Assembly (NCBI GenBank): GCA_964251665.1
Contig: CAXUKO010000014.1
Coordinates: 1 to 64,000, forward strand
Reading direction: 5' to 3'
Length of the DNA stretch: 64,000 nucleotides
Origin: JBBQLG01 sp964251665
Lineage (GTDB): Bacteria > Bacteroidota > Bacteroidia > Cytophagales > Spirosomataceae
In this document: one piece after another, positions 33,488 to 42,772 of the stretch
How the letters are laid out: each line of letters opens with the position of its first letter
Position numbering within the stretch: position 1 is the stretch's first letter
The notes under the pieces: model-generated
Databases searched by the model: none
What the model saw: the letters and a program-made list of their open reading frames with translations, nothing else
Told to the model about the DNA's origin: nothing
Made by a program: the position numbers and the translations under genes

Positions 33488-34183
33488 TCACTTCACCAAT
33501 AACCCCTTCACTACAGGCAAAGCCGCTTCGGCCCAGTGTTTCATCTGCTGGCCGGAATAGTGCAGGCCATCGTCGGCGAACTGAGCGTCATTGCCAGCGG
33601 CTTCGCGGGTCAGTGGGGTAATATCGACGTAAGCGATGTTCGCTTTTTGGCATTCTTCCCGTGCCACGGCGTTGAACGCATCAATCTCCTGACCAACTTT
33701 TGCCTTGTCCTTGCCTTTTGCGAACGGCGACTGTCCCCAGTCGGGCGTGGAAAGCACAAACACCCGGTTGGGCTTACCATCGGCGAATTTCACCGCCGTT
33801 TGCAGCAATTCCCGAAACTCAGTGCGGTATTTCTCCAGGCCCTGCCCCCGGTATTGATTGTTAACGCCAATCAGCAGCGACACCAGGTTGTAGGTCTTTT
33901 TATTGCCGCTTTGTGCAATGGCAGTCTGAAGCTCGTCCGTGGTCCATCCGGTTTTGGCGATGATGTCCGGATCGGCAACGTCGAGTTTGTCATCCCGTAG
34001 CAGGTGGGCCAGTTGCACCGGCCAGCGATCGGGTTGCGGCACGCTTTCGCCGATGGTGTAAGAATCCCCTAAGGAGAGAAAGCTGATTTTATGAGATTTG
34101 GCAGCAGAATCCAGCGTCATTACGGATTGAATGGCCCGGTGCGAGCAGGCCCCAACGAATACAAGAAGCAATAAGTAGCGCAT
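33488..34183 (-). CDS. SGNH/GDSL hydrolase lipoprotein
   Basis: A 231-residue lipoprotein. A short signal peptide (RYLLLLVFVGAC) ends in a lipobox with Cys13. Block I of SGNH hydrolases is SLGDSYTIGES with Ser41. The Gly/Asn blocks are LIGVNNQYRG, and the Asp-His pair is DDGLHYSG. It is probably an esterase or deacylase on the periplasmic side of a membrane. An in-frame TTG at 34195 is possible, but the ATG at 34183 begins the signal peptide. It starts 12 nt after the ABC ATPase stop. Confidence 0.86.
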   Translation of the reverse strand: MRYLLLLVFVGACSHRAIQSVMTLDSAAKSHKISFLSLGDSYTIGESVPQPDRWPVQLAHLLRDDKLDVADPDIIAKTGWTTDELQTAIAQSGNKKTYNLVSLLIGVNNQYRGQGLEKYRTEFRELLQTAVKFADGKPNRVFVLSTPDWGQSPFAKGKDKAKVGQEIDAFNAVAREECQKANIAYVDITPLTREAAGNDAQFADDGLHYSGQQMKHWAEAALPVVKGLLVK

Positions 34184-34195
34184 ACAGTACAACAA

Positions 34196-34915
34196 TTACA
34201 CTTCCTGCATAAACGCCTTTGCCTTGCGGATGTTATGATTGGCCAGATCGGTTTCGACCAAACCATCGCGCAACCGAACGATACGGTGGGCGTATTCAGC
34301 AATATCCTCTTCGTGCGTGACCATAATTACTGTATTGCCTTTGCTGTGAATCTGGTCGAAAAGGTCCATGATTTCGTAGGACGTTTTAGTATCCAGGTTT
34401 CCCGTGGGTTCATCCGCCAGCAGAATACTGGGGTCATTGACCAACGCGCGCGCCACTGCAACACGCTGTCGTTGTCCGCCGGAGAGTTCGTTGGGGCGGT
34501 GACCTGCGCGGTTTTCCAAGCCCACATTTTTCAGGGCCAGCATAGCTTTTTCGGTGCGGTCCGCTTTACTGTACCCCGCGTAAATTAAGGGTAACGCCAC
34601 GTTTTCGAGCGAGGTCTGGCGCGGTAACAGGTTAAACGTTTGAAAGACGAAGCCAATTTCCTTGTTACGAACTTCGGCCAGATCGTTCTCTGTCATGTTG
34701 CTCACATCCTGGTTGTTAAGCACATACCGGCCGGTTGTGGGCGTATCCAGACACCCGACTATGTTCATCAGGGTTGACTTACCAGAGCCGGACGGCCCCA
34801 TAAACGCGACATATTCGCCTTTACTAATAGAGATTGTAATGCTTTTCAGGGCTTCGATGACTTCACTGCCCATTACGTAGCGTTTCGAGATATCGACGGT
34901 TTCAATGATATTCAT
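34196..34915 (-). CDS. ABC transporter ATP-binding protein (LolD/MacB/FtsE-like)
   Basis: A 239-residue ATPase. Walker A is GPSGSGKST (40-48), the signature LSGGQRQRVAVARAL, Walker B ILLADEPTGNLDTKT and the switch His in VTHEEDIAEYA. The pattern TTGRYVLNNQDVSNMTENDLAEVRN is that of LolD/MacB ATPases. No permease gene is adjacent, so it must pair with subunits encoded elsewhere. It is flanked on the same strand by an unknown gene and an SGNH lipoprotein gene. Confidence 0.9.
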   Translation of the reverse strand: MNIIETVDISKRYVMGSEVIEALKSITISISKGEYVAFMGPSGSGKSTLMNIVGCLDTPTTGRYVLNNQDVSNMTENDLAEVRNKEIGFVFQTFNLLPRQTSLENVALPLIYAGYSKADRTEKAMLALKNVGLENRAGHRPNELSGGQRQRVAVARALVNDPSILLADEPTGNLDTKTSYEIMDLFDQIHSKGNTVIMVTHEEDIAEYAHRIVRLRDGLVETDLANHNIRKAKAFMQEV

Positions 34916-34925
34916 GGCTGTAAAG

Positions 34926-35441
34926 TTAACTGGCGGCTATAACTCCGGCTGCCGCCCGACGACGTCGCTGGAAATAGTTTCGGACAAACAAGCCCGTTAA
35001 TATAATAATCTCAACGTTGGGGGCGGATTCTTCAGCGGTTATGTCGCCGTTATCGACCAGAAATTGCCGGGTCAGAGCATAATTAACCACTTCATGATCC
35101 ATCACACCGTCCTGGCCTTCGAGAATCATATCCCAGTCGCGCATAAGGATGTTATGCCGCTTCCAGTGATACGTTTCGCCGGATTCAAGTATCAGATCGG
35201 CTCGCTTACCGAAACTGAATTCAATTCGACCAATGATGCGATTGTCGTTATTCAGATCATGGATATTGACGGAATGTAGCAGGAAACCCATTACATCAAA
35301 CCGCAGATGTACCGTGTTCAGGCTGGCTTCTACATCTCGGCTCAGGAAATCACGGTGGAGTTTACCAACTGGTTGTCCGTCCTCAACAAGGGTTATTTCA
35401 CGGCTAAACGCTTCTTTAACCCAACTCAGTTTTCGTTCCAT
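34926..35441 (-). CDS. Hypothetical protein
   Basis: A 171-residue protein from ATG 35441 (MERKLSWVKEAFSREITLVE). It is mostly beta-like in pattern, with repeated short blocks (GQPVGKLHRDFL, NRIIGRIEFSFGKRADLI, LESGETYHWKRHNI), and a C-terminal hydrophobic stretch (NVEIIILTGLFVRNYF) followed by the basic tail QRRRRAAAG, which could lie at the membrane. The fold resembles LURP-one/phospholipid-scramblase-like repeats, but only loosely. It sits between the TPR giant and the ABC ATPase, 28 and 10 nt away. Confidence 0.6.
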   Translation of the reverse strand: MERKLSWVKEAFSREITLVEDGQPVGKLHRDFLSRDVEASLNTVHLRFDVMGFLLHSVNIHDLNNDNRIIGRIEFSFGKRADLILESGETYHWKRHNILMRDWDMILEGQDGVMDHEVVNYALTRQFLVDNGDITAEESAPNVEIIILTGLFVRNYFQRRRRAAAGVIAAS

Positions 35442-35469
35442 GAGCAGTTTTTGATTTACCAAAACTACA

Positions 35470-38466
35470 TCATTCCAAAAACTTCTGGCGCTGTTTTTCA
35501 AGCAAGGCCACTTTTTGCTGATAGGTACCCAGAAATGCCTGATAATCGGCAGGATCAGTAGCCGTTTGCAGACGGGCCAGGGCATCATGAGCGTAGTCGA
35601 GCAAACTCAAATCCAGACAAAGCAGGCTGTAAGTTTTTAGTAATTCTGCATCGGTTTCGTTGACCGCCAGCGCATTCAGGGCAAGCTCGTACGCCTGTTT
35701 AACGCGACCCTGTTGCCGGGCCAGTTGTGCAGCCCGTACTACAATGCCTGCATTAAGTGGAGCCAGTTGCAACGCCCGTGCGTAGGCCTGCCAAGCCTGG
35801 GGAAACTGGTGGCTCTGTTCAAAAGCTTGCCCAAGCAATGCATTTCGTTCGGCTTCGTGCTGAGCGACAAACGGCTTTTCGGCAAACACCTGAGCCGCTT
35901 TCAGGTTTTTTTTTGCCACTGTGATGCGTAGAGCACTTAGGTTTTCCAGCGAAAGTGCAAACGGACTTAACGTAGTAGGCTTCGGCAACTGACTCAAAAT
36001 CATCTGGGCATAAAACGGTTGGCGGGTTGCAATGTATTGCTCGATCAAGCTGGCCCCGGCAACGGTGCGCAGGTTAGGATCTTTCATGGTTTCCCAGATT
36101 GCCCCCCGGTTGGCATCGTCGGGATGATACACGACATAAAACGCTTTTTCCAGATCACCGACCGGCTTTTTCTCGTCGTATAGTACCTGCTTCAACTGTA
36201 AAACCGCCGGGTCATTCTTAGCCGCTGTCTCCCATAATGAATAAGCCGCCACCGCATCGCCAGCTTTGGTTAAGGCCACAGCGCGGTAATACGTCGATAC
36301 GCTGTCGACGTTTGATTGAAGTAAATCTGCCGCCGTCCGGTACAGGCCCTGCTCCATCAGCCACAAACCAGCGATAGTACGATACGGCGATGGTTGCCGG
36401 TCATCATTTTCGGCCAGTTGACTCAGCACCGCAAAAGCGTCGGCATGGTGGTAACTTCGGTAATCGGTCACGGCACGGACCAACAGCAAATCGTCCGTCA
36501 GTGACTGATTAGTGGGTTTCAGGGATTGCCGTTTCAGGGTGTTCGTCAACATAGTATCAGGAGATGGATTTGCCAGAGCGAAATTGTACAGATTGGCAAA
36601 CTCCTCAGCACTCAGCCCTTTATCAGCGGGTTGAGCTTGCGTGATCCATTCGGGCGCGGCTACCCGAGTGCTGTCGAAGCCGGGCGCATGCAGTAAATAC
36701 ATGGCCATTTCATTGGCTCGGTACGCTTCATAGTCCGATTGCTTGGGCGAATAGGCGGGGTCAGCGTCAGGAAATACGCCTTTTTTCGCCCACAAGGCCA
36801 ACAGATTCGCCTTAGGTACGCCATCCAGATGAGCCAGTGGAGCCGCCGTTTTCAAATAGTAATACGCTGAATCGACCAAGCCGGTTTTACTGTAGAGATA
36901 GCCCAAGTTATTCCGTAATTCGCCGTTTTTCGGGAAAGCCCGTATTCCGCGTTGCAATGCTTTAATGGCCTCAAAGAACAGATTATTCTGCCCATAAACG
37001 CTGCTTAGACCTGCATATGCCTGTGGACTGGGTTGCTTCAGCAAGGCCCGCTGAAAATAGCCTGCTGCCGTAGCCAAATCACCCTGTTGTACGGCCAGCG
37101 AGGCCAGTGCATAATTTGACTTATGGTTTTGATACTCCTGTTCAATGGCTAACTGATAGAACGCATTGGCCGATTGGGTTTCGCCAGTTGCCGTGTAGAG
37201 GTCGCCCAGACCATTGTAGTAACCGGTTACGGACTGTCGAACAGGCAGGAAATTCTGGCCGTATAATAGGAACACCACACCAACTACACCCAGTAACCGA
37301 ACGAGCGGCAACTGGAGTGTACGCGGTTTATAGAGCACCCGGTAGACCGGCAGATTCTGGCGAAACAGGGGCATAAAATTGATGAGTACATAGGCGACAA
37401 ACAGTCCGCCCATCACAAAATGGCTATACGTGATGGCGTCCTCAAACACCTCAATGAGCGGGTCGTTGGCGGTAGCGAACACGTAACTTATAGTCAGCGT
37501 GGTAAGCAACGCCAGCCCGATATACAAATACGCGCCCGCATCCTGAAACGGCTCGGCATCCCGCTGGTCAGCCAGTTGTTTGAACCCCCAAATACCTAAT
37601 CCTACAGAAACGATGTAGATCAGAAATGGACTGACTGTCAATACATCCCATTCTACTGACTTTGTGTTCTTAAGGTAGATCAGGGCGAGGTTAATCAGAT
37701 AGAGGCTACTGATAAAGACAAAATTCCGCAGGCCCAGCGGTCGGCTACCCAGCCGATTAGCCGATGTCAGCCAGACCAGAGCAGCCACGATCTCAAACGC
37801 GATAAAGAAGATGAACCCAACACTTAACAGCAACAGCACAGGCAGGCCATAACTTACCATCGTCAACGCCGGATACGGCACCTGCGCCAGGGTACTCAGG
37901 GCTAATGCCAGCAGAGCAATCAGACCACTAAAGACAGCCAGACGGACAGGCAGGCCAATGTCTGACCGAAAGGCGTGGAAGTAATAGCTGATGGAAACAA
38001 ACAAGAGTGTCAGCAGTAGAAACAGATACCGTCCACCCAGACCGGAAATCTCCAGTGTATCAAACCGGAACAACGATAGGCAGGCGACAAATACCGTCAT
38101 GGAGGCTAAGTAAGCTATGCGGTTAAAGGCAGTTATCGCGCTCAGCAACAAGGCAAACGCTGCTCCTATCCCAACCAGGAGTGCTGTAGCAAAGGCCGGA
38201 TGTATCTGCATAGCAGAGGCCACGAATTGCTCCGAAACAGCATATGCTTTCCCCGGAATGGCGTAGTCCAGCAGTCCGTCGGTAAAGGTTTGCAGCGTAA
38301 TGGGCAAGTCAATGAGTTCGCTTAACACGTTCCATTGTACAACGTTGCCCAACCCGCGCCACCACGCGAAGCAGAAGGCACAAAGACTGATTACAAACAG
38401 AAGTAAGCTAAACAGATAGGTGAGCCGGTAGGGACGACTCCAGTGTTTCCAGAATATGAGTGACAT
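35470..38466 (-). CDS. Large membrane protein with C-terminal TPR repeats
   Basis: A 998-residue protein. The N-terminal 420 residues hold about ten to twelve membrane helices (for example LTYLFSLLLFVISLCAFCFA, PALTMVSYGLPVLLLLSVGF and ALLTTLTISYVFATA). The C-terminal 550 residues are alpha-helical TPR-type repeats, clearest in YFQRALLKQPSPQAYAGLSS, NGELRNNLGYLYSKTGLVDS and FEQSHQFPQAWQAYARALQL. It looks like a membrane scaffold. Function is unknown; the reader should not infer a transporter from the helices alone. It is followed by the 171-residue unknown and the LolD-like ATPase on the same strand. Confidence 0.75.
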   Translation of the reverse strand: MSLIFWKHWSRPYRLTYLFSLLLFVISLCAFCFAWWRGLGNVVQWNVLSELIDLPITLQTFTDGLLDYAIPGKAYAVSEQFVASAMQIHPAFATALLVGIGAAFALLLSAITAFNRIAYLASMTVFVACLSLFRFDTLEISGLGGRYLFLLLTLLFVSISYYFHAFRSDIGLPVRLAVFSGLIALLALALSTLAQVPYPALTMVSYGLPVLLLLSVGFIFFIAFEIVAALVWLTSANRLGSRPLGLRNFVFISSLYLINLALIYLKNTKSVEWDVLTVSPFLIYIVSVGLGIWGFKQLADQRDAEPFQDAGAYLYIGLALLTTLTISYVFATANDPLIEVFEDAITYSHFVMGGLFVAYVLINFMPLFRQNLPVYRVLYKPRTLQLPLVRLLGVVGVVFLLYGQNFLPVRQSVTGYYNGLGDLYTATGETQSANAFYQLAIEQEYQNHKSNYALASLAVQQGDLATAAGYFQRALLKQPSPQAYAGLSSVYGQNNLFFEAIKALQRGIRAFPKNGELRNNLGYLYSKTGLVDSAYYYLKTAAPLAHLDGVPKANLLALWAKKGVFPDADPAYSPKQSDYEAYRANEMAMYLLHAPGFDSTRVAAPEWITQAQPADKGLSAEEFANLYNFALANPSPDTMLTNTLKRQSLKPTNQSLTDDLLLVRAVTDYRSYHHADAFAVLSQLAENDDRQPSPYRTIAGLWLMEQGLYRTAADLLQSNVDSVSTYYRAVALTKAGDAVAAYSLWETAAKNDPAVLQLKQVLYDEKKPVGDLEKAFYVVYHPDDANRGAIWETMKDPNLRTVAGASLIEQYIATRQPFYAQMILSQLPKPTTLSPFALSLENLSALRITVAKKNLKAAQVFAEKPFVAQHEAERNALLGQAFEQSHQFPQAWQAYARALQLAPLNAGIVVRAAQLARQQGRVKQAYELALNALAVNETDAELLKTYSLLCLDLSLLDYAHDALARLQTATDPADYQAFLGTYQQKVALLEKQRQKFLE

Positions 38467-38742
38467 TCAGCGGTATGGCAGTTTTGTACTAAACAACCGT
38501 AACGAGCCCCATCCAAGAACGTGAGACTCGTTACGTGTACAAAGAACGCCGTCAACTGGGTGATAGTGCGTTTCGCTGAATTGAGGTACAGGGAAGAGTG
38601 ATTACTTTACGATTAATTTTAGGAGAAAATGTGTAGTAACAGATGATACCGTTGCTAATAGTATCGGTTCTGAGGTAACTTACCAACGTTCAGAAACCGA
38701 AAGCAATAACCTTACCGTCTGTTCCACATTTACCCGAACTTC

Positions 38743-41436
38743 ATGGCAATCACTAATTACCACCGGTCAATCTTTGATTTCCTCGAAACCTACCGTTCTG
38801 AACATCCAGAGGCCAATTTGACATATTCGCTCCGTCAAAAAAATAAAGTTGGTCGCCCTCGAAACCTGTATCTGTTCACTGGCGATGACAACAAATACAT
38901 TTCTATCGGTCTGTACGCCCCGGTTAGCAATAACAATAAGACACGGAGCATCTCACTGTATTTTAACTACGATCCCGTTACTGACACAATCAAGAATAGT
39001 ACGCTGGCAATCGTCTATAGCGACGAGCAATTATTAACTCATCGACCGGTCTATGAACAGATTATCCGGCAGATTGGGCCGGAGCAGTTTAACGAGTATA
39101 CGCACAACCGGTTTGAACTTTGGTATAAAGACCCGGACTGGCGAAAGAACGTGCAAACCTATCTGGAGCACCACAAGCCAATCATTGACCGGGTAATTCA
39201 GGAAGCCGGTGCTGCCGAAACGTTTTACATTCCGCGAGAGAAGTTGGAAGCAGCCATTGTAGTAGCCAATCAGCCGACGGCCGTTGAAACTTCGCCGGCT
39301 GTAAACTATTGGGTGTTTCAGGGAAAGCCCGAACAATTCCAAGATGGCCAAGCACTTGAAGATGGTACTCTGCAAAAGTGGCGGGTGATGGCACATGCCA
39401 AACGAATAAAACTTGGCGACAAACTCATTCTGTGGGTAACTGGCCCCAAGGCGGGCTGTTACGCCTTGGCTGAGGTAGCTTCAGAGGTGCAGACCGGAGG
39501 AGATTATGAAGACGAGCAGGATGATCAACTATTGGAAGGTGATCAAGAATCGACTCTCTGGGTAAAGTTTAATTTACTCCTTAATCTGTGGAATCGGCCT
39601 GTTACGAAAGCGGATTTACAGAAGCTTCCGGCGTTCATTGACTTTAATGGGGGAAATCAGGGAACAAACTTCACGGCAACAAAAGAGCAATACGAATTAA
39701 TTGAGAAAGTAGCTACAGCTGATAGTAGAGCAGGTCGTGAGTTCTGGAAGTATTCACCGGGTGTTCAGGCTGCCCGGTGGGATGTTGATCTGCAAGACCA
39801 ACTAATGGCCGTCAATTTTTCAAATATCGACACCGGTTCGCTCGACCAGTATGATTCGCTGGCGGATCTTAAAAACCACCTTGGCTTGTCAGGCAATCCA
39901 AACCAACCCCGAAACCTGATTGATTTCAGAGACGCAGCTATTGGGGACGTAATTATTGCCAACGAGGGTCTACAGAAGGTTGTCGGCGTTGGCATCATAA
40001 CAGGGTCTTATCAATATCGTGAGGGCTTACCGTATCCCCATTATCGGGCTGTAAACTGGCTGGCGGATAAACCCTGGCAGTATACGCCTTATCAGATCGC
40101 CCGTTACCCAAATCTGTTTCGCCCTGATACATTCTCCCGTTCCCTTATCGGGTCAGAAATTATTCAGGAGTACGTCAGCCAATATCCACAGTACCGCCCG
40201 GTTTTCGAAAAACACGGCTTACTTAAATCTACTCCATTTGAAGCCCATCCAATGCCCGAACCATCTGCTTACTATCCCAAAAACATTATTCTCTATGGCC
40301 CACCGGGCACCGGAAAAACCTACGAAACCATTGATTTGGCAGTAGACATCGTTGATGGCCGGAAAGAACCGTACCACAGGGAGAATAAGCACCGGTTTGA
40401 CCAGCTTCGTAAAGAAGGACAGATTGAGTTTATCACCTTCCACCAAAGCTATACCTACGAGGATTTTGTTATGGGGCTTAAACCGGATGTAGATGGTGAA
40501 GACCTGAAATTTCAGCGTAGCTACGGTATTTTTTACCGGGTTGCTAAACGGGCAAGAGATAATTATGAAGCTAGCCGGGCGGATGCCAGCACCGCAACAG
40601 TTCGCCCGTTTCAGGAAGTATTCGATGACTTTATGAAACCGCTGGTAGAAGATGGCACTGAAATTAACGTGAAAATGGCATCCGGTATCCGGTTTGTCCT
40701 GTATGATTTGTCCGAACGGAGCGTGAGTTTTCGAAAGCCGAACGGCAGCATTATTCACACCCTAAGCATTGCTACGCTGCGAAGCATCTATGAAGGCCTC
40801 CAAGAAATTCGACCCAATGGTTTACGACCTTATTACCGACCATTATCAGATGAATTGGCTAAGTTGGGTCAGCAGACAAGTAAGCCCATTACCCCTAAAA
40901 ACTACGTCTTGATTATTGACGAGATCAACCGCGCCAACATGTCCCGCGTGTTTGGCGAATTGATTACGCTGCTGGAAGACGACAAAAGATTGGGCGGAGA
41001 CAATGAGTTGACCGTTACCCTTCCGTCTGGTGAGCCATTTGCCGTACCACCAAACCTGTATCTGGTTGGTACCATGAACACAGCCGACAAATCACTGGCC
41101 TTATTGGATATTGCTCTTCGGCGACGGTTCGACTTCATTGTTAAAAATCCGGATTATAGTGTCCTGAATAGTCCGGCCAAGGAACTGCTGGAGAGACTAA
41201 ACAGAGCCATTATCAAACATAAAAAATCGGCGGATTTCCAGATTGGTCACGCGTACTTCATTAATAAACCGGTCACACAACTCAAATCGGTGTTAGACAA
41301 CCGGGTTATCCCCCTGCTACTGGAGTACTTCAATGGCCGGATTGAGATGGTCGAAACGGTGTTGAACGAGGCCAGAATTCCCTTCACAAAGGACGAACTA
41401 ACCCTGCAACTCCAAGCCGATGCAACAGCCTTTTAA
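38743..41436 (+). CDS. mcrB: McrB-type AAA+ GTPase with tandem PUA/EVE-like reader domains
   Basis: An 897-residue McrB homologue, about twice the E. coli length. Domains: an N-terminal module (1-155) that I cannot name; an EVE-like PUA domain (188-320; NYWVFQGKPEQFQ, WRVMAHAKRIKLGDKLILWV); a second PUA-like stretch (334-470; FRDAAIGDVIIANEG, then VGVGIITGSYQYR); and the AAA+ motor. The motor has Walker A GPPGTGKT (519-526), Walker B LIIDEINR (723-730), the McrB GTPase motif MNTAD (778-782) and arginine-rich LRRRF (792-796). The motor translocates DNA after the readers bind modified bases. It overlaps mcrC by 17 nt. Confidence 0.88.
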   Translation: MAITNYHRSIFDFLETYRSEHPEANLTYSLRQKNKVGRPRNLYLFTGDDNKYISIGLYAPVSNNNKTRSISLYFNYDPVTDTIKNSTLAIVYSDEQLLTHRPVYEQIIRQIGPEQFNEYTHNRFELWYKDPDWRKNVQTYLEHHKPIIDRVIQEAGAAETFYIPREKLEAAIVVANQPTAVETSPAVNYWVFQGKPEQFQDGQALEDGTLQKWRVMAHAKRIKLGDKLILWVTGPKAGCYALAEVASEVQTGGDYEDEQDDQLLEGDQESTLWVKFNLLLNLWNRPVTKADLQKLPAFIDFNGGNQGTNFTATKEQYELIEKVATADSRAGREFWKYSPGVQAARWDVDLQDQLMAVNFSNIDTGSLDQYDSLADLKNHLGLSGNPNQPRNLIDFRDAAIGDVIIANEGLQKVVGVGIITGSYQYREGLPYPHYRAVNWLADKPWQYTPYQIARYPNLFRPDTFSRSLIGSEIIQEYVSQYPQYRPVFEKHGLLKSTPFEAHPMPEPSAYYPKNIILYGPPGTGKTYETIDLAVDIVDGRKEPYHRENKHRFDQLRKEGQIEFITFHQSYTYEDFVMGLKPDVDGEDLKFQRSYGIFYRVAKRARDNYEASRADASTATVRPFQEVFDDFMKPLVEDGTEINVKMASGIRFVLYDLSERSVSFRKPNGSIIHTLSIATLRSIYEGLQEIRPNGLRPYYRPLSDELAKLGQQTSKPITPKNYVLIIDEINRANMSRVFGELITLLEDDKRLGGDNELTVTLPSGEPFAVPPNLYLVGTMNTADKSLALLDIALRRRFDFIVKNPDYSVLNSPAKELLERLNRAIIKHKKSADFQIGHAYFINKPVTQLKSVLDNRVIPLLLEYFNGRIEMVETVLNEARIPFTKDELTLQLQADATAF

Positions 41437-42772
41437 CCTGGTCGAAAATCAGACCCGCGTTGCTGATTTTCCGGCCAAAATATCCTTGGTGGCTCTCAAT
41501 CAGTATCTGGATGAAGTATGGCAAAGCCGCGCCCGGTTCGATGACACTGTTTACGGAGAGATTTCTAGCAATCAACCGTTTTTGATTTTCGGACAAGACC
41601 TGAAAACAGGTAAAGCGACGGTTAGAGCCGGTAAATATGTCGGGTTCATTCAATATGAAGGATTGACCATTCAGATTATACCAAAACTGTTCAAAGCAGA
41701 GCAGGCTCCAGCCGCTTTTAAACACTTGATCTGGTGGTTATCGTATTGTCGTCGGGTTCGATTCCCCTTTAGTAATCTACTGGGCGATGATGAGACGGTT
41801 AATGAATTTCCAGAAGCCATTATCAGCTACTTCGCTCAGATTACTCAGCAGTTGATTAACTCCCTGCCTTATAGCCAATACGAAGAAATAACGGAGAAAT
41901 TACCCTTCCTCCGGGGCCGGCTAAACGTCCAGCAGTACCTGAACACCAGTATTAGTCAGGGCAACTGGCATCAATTAGTCTGTGATTATGAGCCGTTTCT
42001 ATTTAACAGCCGGCTGAATCAGATCATTAAGTACGTCGCCCGGAAACTCAGCCATCTCTGCCATTCACCAGTCACTCTTCGCTACCTGGAAAAACTAATT
42101 TTCATGCTTGATGAGGTCGACGATGTACCTGCTACGGTTCAGGACTGTGACAGTCTGCATGTGAACCGATTTTATCAGGATTATAACGATTGTCTGGCTA
42201 TGTGCCGGTTCTTTCTATCCGACAGTTACCTGACTCATCCCGACTATGACCAGCAACACTTCTGTTTTCTGGTGCCGATGGATTATGTATATGAAGACTT
42301 CATTACCGGCGTAATTGAAACCCATTTAACTACCCTGTTTCATACCGTTACCTCTCAGGCAACAAAATGGCTAACTGAGGAGCAGACTTTTCAAATTCGA
42401 AACGATATTCTCCTGACGTATTCGGACAAAAGCAAATTAGTGATTGATACGAAGTACAAAGTACGCGACGGGCTTGCCTCTGATCGAAAGACCGGCATTA
42501 GTCAGACGGACCTGTACCAGATGGTGAGCTACGGACTGCGCCAAAACACCCCTCAGGTACTTTTGCTGTACCCGGTCGAATACAACCAACAGCCAATTGA
42601 AACCCGGACGTTTACGGTAACGTCCGGGTTAATGAATGATCAATCGATTTACATCCGGGCCGTTGATCTCACCATAACCGGTCAAACAAAACAGGACATG
42701 CTCGATAAGCTGATAACCGAACTTACAACAGCACTAACTCTATCATCAAATAAAAACTTGACTAGTATCTAA
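41420..42772 (+). CDS. mcrC: McrC-type restriction endonuclease subunit
   Basis: A 450-residue McrC. The N-terminal part (about 1-140) binds the McrB ring and contains VGFIQYEGLTIQIIPKLF. The C-terminal PD-(D/E)xK nuclease shows Asp near 329 in RNDILLTY and the DTKYK motif (Asp343, Lys345) in LVIDTKYKVRDG, followed by DLYQMVSYG. It cuts DNA when stimulated by McrB. Its start lies inside the end of mcrB, so the two are translationally coupled, and its last 4 nt overlap the convergent malQ gene. Confidence 0.9.
   Translation: MQQPFNLVENQTRVADFPAKISLVALNQYLDEVWQSRARFDDTVYGEISSNQPFLIFGQDLKTGKATVRAGKYVGFIQYEGLTIQIIPKLFKAEQAPAAFKHLIWWLSYCRRVRFPFSNLLGDDETVNEFPEAIISYFAQITQQLINSLPYSQYEEITEKLPFLRGRLNVQQYLNTSISQGNWHQLVCDYEPFLFNSRLNQIIKYVARKLSHLCHSPVTLRYLEKLIFMLDEVDDVPATVQDCDSLHVNRFYQDYNDCLAMCRFFLSDSYLTHPDYDQQHFCFLVPMDYVYEDFITGVIETHLTTLFHTVTSQATKWLTEEQTFQIRNDILLTYSDKSKLVIDTKYKVRDGLASDRKTGISQTDLYQMVSYGLRQNTPQVLLLYPVEYNQQPIETRTFTVTSGLMNDQSIYIRAVDLTITGQTKQDMLDKLITELTTALTLSSNKNLTSI

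Noticed and set aside
40219..40758. Leftward frame of 179 codons inside mcrB
   Set aside because: It lies across the Walker A region of the McrB motor on the other strand and looks like a shadow.
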